Shown in pieces: positions 43,349 through 51,342 of a DNA stretch of 64,000 bases. Location: positions 22,804-86,803 of the forward strand of contig NZ_SCMX01000025.1 of NCBI RefSeq assembly GCF_005503625.1, written 5' to 3'. The position numbers and the translations under genes are program-made. The notes below the pieces were generated by a model, which was not told the origin of the DNA, did not search any database, and saw only the letters and a list, made by a program, of their open reading frames with translations. The stretch is from Cupriavidus sp. 2SB. Its GTDB lineage: Bacteria; Pseudomonadota; Gammaproteobacteria; Burkholderiales; Burkholderiaceae. Numbering within the stretch: the stretch's first letter is position 1; the number at the start of each line of letters is the position of its first letter.

Positions 43349-44224
43349 ATGCCCTCCTCGCTCGATCCCTCCGACGTGCAACGCTCCGGCTGGCGCTGGG
43401 TGGCAGGCGCATTCGGGCTGGCGGGACTGGCGGCTGCCGCATCCTTCGGCCGACTGCTGCTGTACCGCGCCGTGGAACGCGAGGCGTTCATGCCCAGCCC
43501 CATTGGCACGCTGACACCCGATGATCTCGGCGTGGTCTCCCGACAGTTCACGTTCCACAGCGGCGACAGGACCCTGCAAGCGTCGTGGGTGCCGGCTGCG
43601 CAGCCGGGCGCCCCGGCGCTGGCCGTCTTTCATGGTGATGAAGAAAGCCTGGCCGACTGGGCGCCGGTGCAGGCGTTACTCCATGCGGGCGGGATCAGTT
43701 CATTCGTGTTCGATTACAGCGGCTATGGCAGCAGTACCGGCACGCCCAGCGTACGGCGACTGCGCGAGGACGCTCTTGCCGCCTACCTGCAGTTTCGCGA
43801 GGCGGCGTCGGGTGCCAGTCGGCACTACGTGATGGGGTATTCGCTGGGCAGCGGGGTGCTGCTGGATGTCGTGGCATCGCTGCAGCCACAGCCGGACGGC
43901 GTGGTCGTGGGCGCCGGGTTCTCGTCGGCGCGCGCCGCTGCCGTGGCCACGGGGCTGGTATCGCGCTGGATCGCCTGGGCGCTACCCGATCCGTGGAACA
44001 ACATCGCCCGGGTGCGCAAGGTGAAGCTGCCGGTGATGCTGGTACACAGCCGGCTCGACGCCACCATTCCGTTTCGCCACATGCAGCACATGGCCCGGGC
44101 GATTCCGGGCCCGAGCCGGCTGGTGGTGTTCGAGCAGTTGCCGCACAACGCGGCCATCGAGCCCGCTTTCATGAAGACGTTCTGGGCGCCGGTGACCCGC
44201 TATCTCTCGAGCGGCAAGCTGTAA
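43349..44224 (+). CDS. Membrane-anchored alpha/beta hydrolase
   Basis: A 291-residue hydrolase with one N-terminal hydrophobic segment (WVAGAFGLAGLAAAASFG), so it is probably inner-membrane anchored with the catalytic domain outside. The nucleophile is in MGYSLGSGVLLD, the acid in HSRLDATIPF and the base His in QLPHNAAIEP. The FHGDEESLADW loop supplies the oxyanion hole. It belongs to the BAAT/DUF-type alpha/beta hydrolases related to YqkD/BEM46. The substrate is unknown. Confidence 0.85.
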   Translation: MPSSLDPSDVQRSGWRWVAGAFGLAGLAAAASFGRLLLYRAVEREAFMPSPIGTLTPDDLGVVSRQFTFHSGDRTLQASWVPAAQPGAPALAVFHGDEESLADWAPVQALLHAGGISSFVFDYSGYGSSTGTPSVRRLREDALAAYLQFREAASGASRHYVMGYSLGSGVLLDVVASLQPQPDGVVVGAGFSSARAAAVATGLVSRWIAWALPDPWNNIARVRKVKLPVMLVHSRLDATIPFRHMQHMARAIPGPSRLVVFEQLPHNAAIEPAFMKTFWAPVTRYLSSGKL

Positions 44225-44251
44225 ATGTGAAGCTCGGCTTTACAGCCACCC

Positions 44252-45346
44252 TTACAGCTTGAACTCGCCCACCACCCGCTGGAGTTCCTGGGCTTGGTCG
44301 GCCAGCGCGGCCGACGCGGCGGCGGCTTCCTCCACCAGTGCGGCGTTCTGCTGCGTCACGTCGTCCATCTGCGTCACGGCCACGTTGACCTGCTCGATGC
44401 CATCACTCTGATGTTCCGACGCCGAAGCGATCTCGCCCAGGATCTGCGTCACGCGACGCACGGCCTGCACGATCTCGTCCATCGTCTGCCCGGCTCGTCC
44501 CACCAGCGCCGTGCCGCTTTCCACCTGCTGCGCGGAGTCGCTGATCAGTACGTTGATTTCCTTGGCGGCCGCCGCGCTGCGCTGGGCCAGCGTGCGCACC
44601 TCGCCCGCCACGACGGCAAAGCCGCGCCCCTGCTCGCCCGCCCGTGCCGCTTCCACGGCGGCGTTGAGCGCCAGAATATTGGTCTGGAATGCGATGCCTT
44701 CGATCACGGCGATGATGTCCGTGACCTTGCGCGAACTCGCGCTGATGGCGTCCATGGTCTGCACCACATCGCTGACGATGGTGCCGCCCCGCTCGGCAAT
44801 ACCCGACGCGGCATCGGCCAGCCCGTTAGCCGTGCGTGCGCGTTCCGTGTTCTGCCTGACCATGGCGGTCAGCTCGCCCATGCTCGACGCCGTTTCCTGC
44901 AGCGTCGCCGCTTGTTCCTCGGTGCGTTGCGAGAGATCGGTGTTACCCACGGCAATCTGCTGCGAAGCCGACGAAATCGCGTCGCTGGCGGACTTGATGC
45001 GCGTGACCAGCTCGGTCAGCATGTCTTCCATCTCGCCCAGCCCGCCCAGCAGCCGGCCAAAGTCGCCGCCCCGGTCGGTCTCGAAATCCTTGCTCAGGTC
45101 GCCAGCCGCCACGGTCTCGGCGATGAACTCGGCCTCCTTGAGCGGCGCCTCGATCGCGCCCACCAGCCGCACCCAGAAAATCAGGCTCAGCACCGGCACC
45201 GCTGCGCCAATGCCCCAGATCCAGCCCCGCGTGCCAGCATCGTTGATCTGCCCCAGCGCCAGCGTGGCCATGACGCCCACCAGCACCACGATCACCCCGA
45301 AAGCCGCGCCCATGCGGGTGCGCATACTCAAGTTGTCCCAAGCCAT
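44252..45346 (-). CDS. Methyl-accepting chemotaxis protein without a periplasmic sensor domain
   Basis: A 364-residue chemoreceptor. Two membrane helices (about 12-32 and 42-62) are joined by only some ten residues ([11 protein letters not shown]), so there is no ligand domain outside. HAMP-like and MA domains follow, with [20 protein letters not shown] and [19 protein letters not shown]. It ends VVGEFKL without a pentapeptide tether. It may sense membrane state, energy or an internal signal. Confidence 0.9.
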   Translation of the reverse strand: MAWDNLSMRTRMGAAFGVIVVLVGVMATLALGQINDAGTRGWIWGIGAAVPVLSLIFWVRLVGAIEAPLKEAEFIAETVAAGDLSKDFETDRGGDFGRLLGGLGEMEDMLTELVTRIKSASDAISSASQQIAVGNTDLSQRTEEQAATLQETASSMGELTAMVRQNTERARTANGLADAASGIAERGGTIVSDVVQTMDAISASSRKVTDIIAVIEGIAFQTNILALNAAVEAARAGEQGRGFAVVAGEVRTLAQRSAAAAKEINVLISDSAQQVESGTALVGRAGQTMDEIVQAVRRVTQILGEIASASEHQSDGIEQVNVAVTQMDDVTQQNAALVEEAAAASAALADQAQELQRVVGEFKL

Positions 45347-45671
45347 GATGCCTTCCGCTCCTCGTTCCTGCCCCGCGTTGTCCGGGGCTATCGATGGGCT
45401 AACGGTTGGAGGGCCGGGAAACTTTAGGGGCGTTGTGGCCCGGTGGAGGCCACTCAGACTGCGGTCATGCGGAACACCGTTGGGGGGCCATCCCGGCCGG
45501 GTCTGCGCCTCGCTCTCGATGAATCACCACGAAATAAGGAAGACGCAAGCACTTATAGCCTTTCCCAACGCGAAAGTTACCCCGCTTACATCTTGCACAC
45601 ATCGTCGGCAGGTGAGTAGTGAATAGAATCTGACGAGTAGAAGTCGACAATCGATTTTTGAGATAGCCACA
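45347..45671. other. Intergenic region, nothing recognised
   Basis: The 325-bp gap holds the divergent promoters of the chemoreceptor and the small exported protein. No clear palindrome, repeat or RNA structure was seen. Confidence 0.4.
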
Positions 45672-45971
45672 ATGCCACGCACCCTCCTTTCTGCCGCAGC
45701 CGTCGCGGTCCTCTCGATCTTGGCGATCACCGCCCATGCCGACCCATGGAAGGACGAGTCTGGCCATGGTCATGGCACGCGAAAAGGCGGCGAATACAAG
45801 GAGGAATATTGGGACGGTCCGTGCAAAGTGGAACGCAAATGGAAAGGCAATGGCGAGTACAAGGAAGAACGAAAGTGCAAGGACCGCGGTGCGTACTATG
45901 CTCCCGCTCCCGTGTACCCGGCGCCTGAGCCGGCCATCGTGATCAGCCCACAAGTGATCGTGCGCCCATGA
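45672..45971 (+). CDS. Small exported basic protein
   Basis: A 99-residue protein with a signal peptide (LLSAAAVAVLSILAITAHA, then DPWKDESGHG). The mature part has two GEYKEE segments flanking a Cys pair (CKVERKW and RKCKDRG) and a Pro/Tyr-rich tail (YYAPAPVYPAPEP). This pattern is common in small periplasmic proteins of Burkholderiales with no known role. The gene stands alone. Confidence 0.7.
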   Translation: MPRTLLSAAAVAVLSILAITAHADPWKDESGHGHGTRKGGEYKEEYWDGPCKVERKWKGNGEYKEERKCKDRGAYYAPAPVYPAPEPAIVISPQVIVRP

Positions 45972-46063
45972 AGGTGGTGTCCTGCGTGAGAGACGGAGGT
46001 GGGGGCTGCTACCGGAAGCCGCCAATCTGACAACTCTCGGAAAAGTTCTCGTCCTCTAGCCCC

Positions 46064-46984
46064 CTACTCCCCCACAAACACCGGCAACCCCGACACCTCG
46101 TCACGCAGAAACGCAATCAGCGCCCGCGTCGCCATCGACAGATGGGGATTGGGCGTCGTGATGATGTAGAGGCGGTTGCCCAACCCTTCCGGTGTCCAGT
46201 CGGGCAGCACGGGAACGAGCGTGCCGCGTCGCACATCGTCCCAGCCCATGTAGAGCGGTAGCAGGCTGACGCCGTGCCCTTGTCGGGCGGCGTTCATCAG
46301 GAATGGGAAGTGTTCGGACTGCAGGTACGGGGTGATTTCCACGTCCTGTCGTTCCGGGCCGCAGTCGGTGTCGCGACCCAGCGTCAGCAGGAAACGGCGC
46401 GACGTATAGGGCGGGCACAGGAAGCGGCATTCGGTCAGGTCCGATGGCTTCCTCAGTGGCGCGACGCGCTTCAGGTAATCGGGTGAGGCGCAGAGCTGCC
46501 AGCGGATCGCGCAGACGTCGCGCGCCACGGTATCGAGTGGTGGCAGCGACGTCACCTTCAGCGCCACGTCGATCTCCGCAGCAATCAGGTCAGTGACGCG
46601 GTTCGCAAAGAACACGCGCAGCGAGATACCGGGGTGCAGTTCGGCAAAACGCAGCAGCATCGGCGCGATGAATGCATCGCCCAGTCCGGTTGGCACGCTG
46701 ATGCGCACATGGCCGCGCAGCGTCTTGCCCAGGCTGTCGATCTCCGCCTGCGCGGCTGCGATCTCCTGCAGGATGCGCAAGCCATGTTCGTAGAGCGACT
46801 GCCCCGCATCTGTCATTTCCAGCCGACGCGTGGTTCGGCGCAGCAGCATGGTCCCCGCCTGCTCCTCCAGTTGCCCGAGTTGCCGGCTGATCTGCGAGCG
46901 AGTCACGCCGCGTCGGCGCCCTGCCTCGGCCAGGTTGCCCGACTCCACGATATCCACGAATGCCTGAACGAGATTGAGGTCCAT
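46064..46984 (-). CDS. LysR family transcriptional regulator
   Basis: A 306-residue LysR regulator starting MDLNLVQAFVDIVESGNLAEA. The helix-turn-helix is AGRRRGVTRSQISRQLGQLE, followed by RRTTRRLEMTDAG and a CrgA-like effector domain (VPTGLGDAFIAPMLLRFAE, ADVALKVT-like strand, NAARQGHGVSLLPLYMG). It diverges from the acyl-CoA ligase / Bug protein genes, which are its likely targets. Confidence 0.9.
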   Translation of the reverse strand: MDLNLVQAFVDIVESGNLAEAGRRRGVTRSQISRQLGQLEEQAGTMLLRRTTRRLEMTDAGQSLYEHGLRILQEIAAAQAEIDSLGKTLRGHVRISVPTGLGDAFIAPMLLRFAELHPGISLRVFFANRVTDLIAAEIDVALKVTSLPPLDTVARDVCAIRWQLCASPDYLKRVAPLRKPSDLTECRFLCPPYTSRRFLLTLGRDTDCGPERQDVEITPYLQSEHFPFLMNAARQGHGVSLLPLYMGWDDVRRGTLVPVLPDWTPEGLGNRLYIITTPNPHLSMATRALIAFLRDEVSGLPVFVGE

Positions 46985-47001
46985 GCGAATGTTCTGAAAA
47001 G

Positions 47002-47026
47002 CAATGTCAAGTATTACGCAACATTG
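47002..47026. promoter_or_regulatory. Candidate LysR operator
   Basis: CAATGT (47002-47007) and ACATTG (47021-47026) form a 6-bp dyad with a 13-bp AT-rich centre, 18 bp from the LysR start in the divergent promoter. This is the usual kind of autoregulatory LysR site. Confidence 0.5.
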
Positions 47027-47117
47027 TGCTGCGGCAAGACAGGATTGTCGATGATGAAGAGCGTGGCTACAGTGTTGTGCCACTGGATAAAGATGTCGAA
47101 TAACTGGGAGACACCGT

Positions 47118-48611
47118 ATGCCTGCAGACCTCTGGTTCGAATCGTTGCATCGCCCCGGCGCGGAGGTCGTGGATCGCGGCAACCGGCTGGCGGGCGGTCT
47201 CAGGCGGCTTGGGCTGGAGTCGGGTGACGTGGTGGCGGTGCTGCTGCGCAATCATCCGGTGTTCGCCGATGTGGTGTTTGCGTGCCGCACGGCCGGCACC
47301 TATTATTGCCCGATCAACTGGCACTTCACGGCGGAGGAAGTGCGCTATCTGCTGGAAGACAGCAACGCGCGCGTGCTGATCACCCAGGCAGACCTGCTGC
47401 CCGCCGTGCTGGCCGTGGTGCCTGCCGATGTAGTCGTGCTGACCGTCGACGGTATCAATGACGATGCCATCGAATACGAACCCTGGCTCGCTGCGCAGGC
47501 ACCGTACGACGGCCCGCGCGTGGCGCCGCGCGGCCATCTGGCCTATACCTCCGGCACCACGGGGCGGCCCAAGGGCGTGCTGCGCCAGCCGGTTCCGCTC
47601 GATCAACTGGACGATCAGCAGACGCGGCTGCGCTCGCTGGTCAGCCAGGCCATCGGCATCGTTCCCGGATGCCGCGCGCTGATGTCGGCCCCGCTGTATC
47701 ACAGCGCGCCGAGCGTGTTCGTGCAGAACGCGCTGCAGATGGCCGAGCGGCTGGTGCTCGCCCCGCGCTTCGATGCCGAGCAGGTCCTGGCGCTCGTGGA
47801 GAAGCATTGTATCGACGTGCTCTACCTCGTCCCGATCATGTACGTGCGGCTGCTCAAGCTGGCGCCCGAGGTGCGTGCGCGCTACGACCTGTCATCAATC
47901 CGATTCGTGGCATCCACCGGATCGCCCTGCTCGCCCGAGGTCAAGCGCGCGATGCTCGACTGGTTCGGCCCGGTCATCCACGAAACCTATGCATCGAGCG
48001 AAGCCGGCATGATTACGGTGGCCACGCCGCATGACGCCGCTACGCGGCCCGGTACGGCCGGGCGTGCCGTGGACGAAGGCAGCATCCGCATCATCGACGA
48101 GTCTGGCCGCCCTTGCGCCGCCGGCGAAGTGGGCCTGATCTACGTCCGACAGCCTGCGTATCCCGATTTCACGTACCTGAACAACGATGCCGCACGGCAG
48201 GCCATCGATATCGACGGCCGCGTCACGCTCGGTGACATGGGCTATCTCGACGCGGACGGCTACCTGTTCATCTGCGACCGCGCGTCGGACATGGTGATCT
48301 CCGGCGGCGTGAACATCTATCCGGCCGAGATCGAGCACGAACTGGTGCGCTACCCAGGCGTGGCAGATTGCGTGGTCTTCGGCGTGCCCGACGACGAATA
48401 TGGCGAGCGACTGCACGGCGTGGTGCAGCCGGTGGCAGACACCACGCTGGAACCGGAAGCCGTCGTCGAATGGCTGCGCGGACGGCTCTCGGGCTTCAAG
48501 GTGCCGCGCACGATCGAGATCGTTGCGCAACTGCCGCGCGACGAGACCGGCAAGCTCGCCAAGCGCCGGCTGCGCGACCAGCACTGGGCGGGACGCCAGC
48601 GTCGCGTCTGA
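47118..48611 (+). CDS. Acyl-CoA synthetase (AMP-binding family)
   Basis: A 497-residue adenylate-forming enzyme. The P-loop is YTSGTTGRPKG (about 144-154), then HETYASSEAGMI, GDMGYLDADGYLFICDRASD, the hinge VISGGNVNIYPAEIE-like stretch and the catalytic Lys in RDETGKLAKRRL. It activates a carboxylic acid to an acyl-CoA. With a tricarboxylate-type binding protein directly downstream and a divergent LysR gene, it is probably part of a small catabolic unit for an organic acid of unknown type. Confidence 0.9.
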   Translation: MPADLWFESLHRPGAEVVDRGNRLAGGLRRLGLESGDVVAVLLRNHPVFADVVFACRTAGTYYCPINWHFTAEEVRYLLEDSNARVLITQADLLPAVLAVVPADVVVLTVDGINDDAIEYEPWLAAQAPYDGPRVAPRGHLAYTSGTTGRPKGVLRQPVPLDQLDDQQTRLRSLVSQAIGIVPGCRALMSAPLYHSAPSVFVQNALQMAERLVLAPRFDAEQVLALVEKHCIDVLYLVPIMYVRLLKLAPEVRARYDLSSIRFVASTGSPCSPEVKRAMLDWFGPVIHETYASSEAGMITVATPHDAATRPGTAGRAVDEGSIRIIDESGRPCAAGEVGLIYVRQPAYPDFTYLNNDAARQAIDIDGRVTLGDMGYLDADGYLFICDRASDMVISGGVNIYPAEIEHELVRYPGVADCVVFGVPDDEYGERLHGVVQPVADTTLEPEAVVEWLRGRLSGFKVPRTIEIVAQLPRDETGKLAKRRLRDQHWAGRQRRV

Positions 48612-48654
48612 GTCATCGATCAAACAACAACGCACAAGAAAGACAGGAGACAAC

Positions 48655-49626
48655 ATGCAACGCAGGACCGCACTCATCGCCGCCGCAACGCTCGGCCTCG
48701 CAACCTTCGCTTCATCGGCCTTTGCCGCGTATCCCGATCGTCCGATCAAGCTTGTGGTGCCGTACACGCCGGGCGGCTCGACCGACCAGTTCGGCCGTGC
48801 AATGGCCGAGGGCATGGCGCGCGAGCTGAAGCAGCCCGTGGTGGTGGAAAACCGCCCCGGCGCCAATACGATGGTCGGCACGCAAAGCGTGGCGCGTGCG
48901 CAGGCCGATGGGTACACCATCCTGATGGGCAGCAGCGCGAGCATGGTGCTGAACCCGATGCTCTACAAGAAGACCGGCTACGACCCGAAGGACTTCAAGG
49001 TCATCCTGGTGGGCATCGAAGTGCCGCTCGTCGTGGTCACCAACAATCAGGTGCCAGCCAACACGATCAAAGACTTTGCCGCCTACGCCAAGGCGGCGGG
49101 CGGCAAGCTCAACTATTCCTCGGTAGGACTCGGCAATCCGCTGCAACTGGCTTCGGAGATGCTCAAGTCCGAGCTTGGCATGGAGATGACGCACGTGCCG
49201 TACAACGGCAGCGCGCCGGCGTTGTCGGCGCTGCTGGCCAACGATACGCAGATGATGGTCGATGTGGTCAGCACCTCGCTGCCCCATATCAAGGCGGGCA
49301 AACTCAAGGCGCTGGCAGTGACGGCGCGCTCGCGCCTGGAAGTGCTGCCCAACGTGCCGACCATGGCGGAGAGCGGCTATCCGAACTTCCATGCCGCCAC
49401 GTGGTTCGGGCTGTCCGTACCGGCCCAGACGCCGCCGGAAGCCATCGCGAAACTGCAGGCTGCCGCATCGCGCGTGCTGACCGAGACGGCGTTCCGCAAT
49501 ACGTTCAACGCGCTGGGGCTGATCGTGCAGCAGCCGCGCTCGCAGGCCGAGATCGATCGCTACGTGAACGCCGACCGTGAGAGCTGGGGCAAGGTCATCC
49601 GCGCCAACAACATCAGCCTTGATTGA
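48655..49626 (+). CDS. Bug family tripartite tricarboxylate transporter substrate-binding protein
   Basis: A 323-residue periplasmic protein with a signal peptide (RRTALIAAATLGLATFASSAFA) and the Bug hallmarks: YPDRPIKLVVPYTPGGSTD, VVVENRPGANTMVGT, VPYNGSAPALSALLA and PNVPTMAESGYP. It captures a carboxylate. No TctA/TctB membrane genes are nearby, as is common for Bug proteins in Burkholderiales. It is probably co-transcribed with the acyl-CoA ligase gene 43 bp upstream. Confidence 0.93.
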   Translation: MQRRTALIAAATLGLATFASSAFAAYPDRPIKLVVPYTPGGSTDQFGRAMAEGMARELKQPVVVENRPGANTMVGTQSVARAQADGYTILMGSSASMVLNPMLYKKTGYDPKDFKVILVGIEVPLVVVTNNQVPANTIKDFAAYAKAAGGKLNYSSVGLGNPLQLASEMLKSELGMEMTHVPYNGSAPALSALLANDTQMMVDVVSTSLPHIKAGKLKALAVTARSRLEVLPNVPTMAESGYPNFHAATWFGLSVPAQTPPEAIAKLQAAASRVLTETAFRNTFNALGLIVQQPRSQAEIDRYVNADRESWGKVIRANNISLD

Positions 49627-49639
49627 TGCGATGGATGCA

Positions 49640-50314
49640 TCAGGCGAGCGCCTCGGCGGTGCGGTAGTCCGCATCCCACGCGCTCGCCAGTTGCAGGCAG
49701 CGGCCCAGCGGTACGGCGTTGCGCTCGACATCCACGACCATGACGTGATCGGCCCATGCGGGACGCGGCGGTGTCTCCGCGCTGCGTCCATCGGTCAGCA
49801 GCCATAGCCAGCGCTGCTGCGCGGGACGCTCCCGGGCCTGGCGCGCCAGCAACTGATCGGCGCGGGCAAGGCCCAGCGTCAGTGGCGTGCCCCCTCCCCC
49901 ACTGATCGGCCGAATCCAGTCTTCATTCCAGCGCTGCGCGCGTGACGGCGCCAGCCGCACCTCGGCGTGCCCTGCAGCAAAGCAGACCAGCGCCACATCG
50001 GCGCGCGACTGATAGGCACGTTCCAGCAATCGCACCAGCACGCCTTTGGCCAGCGCCATGGGTTCGCCATGGACCATCGAACCGGAACAATCGAGCACCA
50101 CGCAATGCAGCACACCCGCACGCGGGTCCGTGCGACGGTAGCGCAAGTGCGCGGGCGTCAGCACGGCGTTGCGGCGCGCGGCCAGCGTGCGCGGCCAATG
50201 CACACGCACGCCCGGTGCCGCACCATGCGTGGCTTGCCGTGCCGATACCGGACGCGCCGCCTGCCACCGATTGCCACCGGCCCGCTCGGGTCCGGGCGCC
50301 CGGTGGCTCAGGCT
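49640..50314 (-). CDS. chlD: ChlD VWA-domain half, read after a -1 frameshift
   Basis: This frame encodes a von Willebrand A domain with MIDAS motif DCSGSM (VLHCVVLDCSGSMVHGEP), then SGGGGTPLTLGLARA and WLWLLTDGRSAE. It has no ATG and no ribosome site near its beginning; its coding character begins exactly where the ATPase frame ends. The two frames meet at a seven-A run (50320-50314), where a -1 shift joins them into a protein of about 567 residues (343 plus 224). That is the normal ATPase-VWA layout of ChlD. A sequencing error is possible, but the signals around the run argue for programmed frameshifting. Confidence 0.8.
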   Translation of the reverse strand, partial: SLSHRAPGPERAGGNRWQAARPVSARQATHGAAPGVRVHWPRTLAARRNAVLTPAHLRYRRTDPRAGVLHCVVLDCSGSMVHGEPMALAKGVLVRLLERAYQSRADVALVCFAAGHAEVRLAPSRAQRWNEDWIRPISGGGGTPLTLGLARADQLLARQARERPAQQRWLWLLTDGRSAETPPRPAWADHVMVVDVERNAVPLGRCLQLASAWDADYRTAEALA

Positions 50315-50335
50315 TTTTTTGCGGTGCGGTCTCCG
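50274..50335 (-). promoter_or_regulatory. chlD: Predicted programmed -1 ribosomal frameshift site in chlD
   Basis: Three elements in the order of the dnaX-type signal: a Shine-Dalgarno-like GGAG (50334-50331), ten bases, then A AAA AAA (50320-50314), then a seven-base spacer containing the zero-frame stop TGA (50310-50308), then a stem of CCACCGG (50306-50300) with CCGGTGG (50280-50274) enclosing a further CCCG/CGGG stem. A -1 shift on the run moves from the ATPase frame into the VWA frame. Confidence 0.8.
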
Positions 50336-51342
50336 GCGAATGGCTTCAGCGGTTTCACATCGGCAATCGCACTCGGCTGGGGCGGCGGCAGTGCACCCCA
50401 CGGGTCTGTTGACGATGGCGATTGGGACGATGGCGGCGGTGCGGCCTGCGCGTTGTCCTGCGCAGGCTGCGTCGCTGGCGAGCCGGCATGACGGCGATGA
50501 TGGAGCACCAGTTCGGCCACGGCATCGACATGTCCTGCGTCGATGGCGCTGGCGCCCTGCCATGCAGCCAGCGCACGCGCGGCGCGTAGCATGACGAGGT
50601 CAGCACGCACGCCATCCACGGCAGCGGCCAGACAGAGCGCACTGACGCGATCGTGCACGGCATCACTGAACGTCAACGCGTCGAGCGATGCACGCGCACT
50701 GACCACACGCGTCGCCAGTTCACGCTGGCGCGGCGCCACGGCGGCGCAGAACGCTTCCGGGTCCGCATCGAACGCCAGCCGCGCACGCACGATGGCCTGA
50801 CGCGCGGCGGGGTCCGCGTAGTTGCCCAGCGACAGCGCCAAGCCGAAGCGATCGAGCAACTGCGGCCGCAGCTCGCCCTCTTCCGGATTCATCGTGCCCA
50901 CCAGCACGAAGCGCGCAGGATGCTCGTGCGATACCCCGTCACGCTCTACCACGTTCACGCCGCTGGATGCGGCGTCGAGCAACTGGTCGACCAGCGGATC
51001 GGGCAGCAGGTTCACTTCGTCGACGTAGAGCACGCCATCGTGCGCGCGTGCCAGCAGCCCCGGCTGGAAGCGCACCTCGCCCTGCTGCAATACGTGCGAC
51101 AGATCGAGCGTGCCCGTCAGTTGTTCCTCGCTGGCACCGAGCGGCAGCGTCACGAAGTGGCCGTGCGGCAGCAGTCCGGCCAGCGCACGCGCCGCCGTGG
51201 ATTTGGCGGTGCCACGCGGGCCGGTCACCAGCACGCCGCCGATGCCGGGATCGATGGCCGCCAGCAGCAGCGCCTGTTGCAGCGCGTCCTGCCCGACGAG
51301 GGCACTGAACGGAAAAATCGGGCGCAGGGCCGGGCTTGTCAT
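50308..51342 (-). CDS. chlD: ChlD/ChlI-type AAA+ ATPase half, zero-frame product
   Basis: The zero-frame product is 344 residues, the size of a free BchI/ChlI subunit. It has Walker A GPRGTAKS (41-48), Walker B GVLYVDEVNLL (103-113), sensor GTMNPEEGELRPQLLDRFGL and a C-terminal lid region followed by a Pro/Gln-rich linker (APPPSSQSPSSTDPW). It ends two codons after the slippery run. Such an ATPase drives metal insertion or removal by CobN-type chelatases. It overlaps the upstream cobN stop by 4 bp. Without frameshift it gives the small subunit, with frameshift the medium subunit. Confidence 0.9.
   Translation of the reverse strand: MTSPALRPIFPFSALVGQDALQQALLLAAIDPGIGGVLVTGPRGTAKSTAARALAGLLPHGHFVTLPLGASEEQLTGTLDLSHVLQQGEVRFQPGLLARAHDGVLYVDEVNLLPDPLVDQLLDAASSGVNVVERDGVSHEHPARFVLVGTMNPEEGELRPQLLDRFGLALSLGNYADPAARQAIVRARLAFDADPEAFCAAVAPRQRELATRVVSARASLDALTFSDAVHDRVSALCLAAAVDGVRADLVMLRAARALAAWQGASAIDAGHVDAVAELVLHHRRHAGSPATQPAQDNAQAAPPPSSQSPSSTDPWGALPPPQPSAIADVKPLKPFAGDRTAKKA

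Noticed and set aside
50308..50320. Frame break in chlD taken as a pseudogene or sequencing error
   Set aside because: Slippery run, upstream GGAG, downstream stem and correct spacing all fit a functional -1 frameshift, and both halves keep intact motifs. An error cannot be fully excluded.
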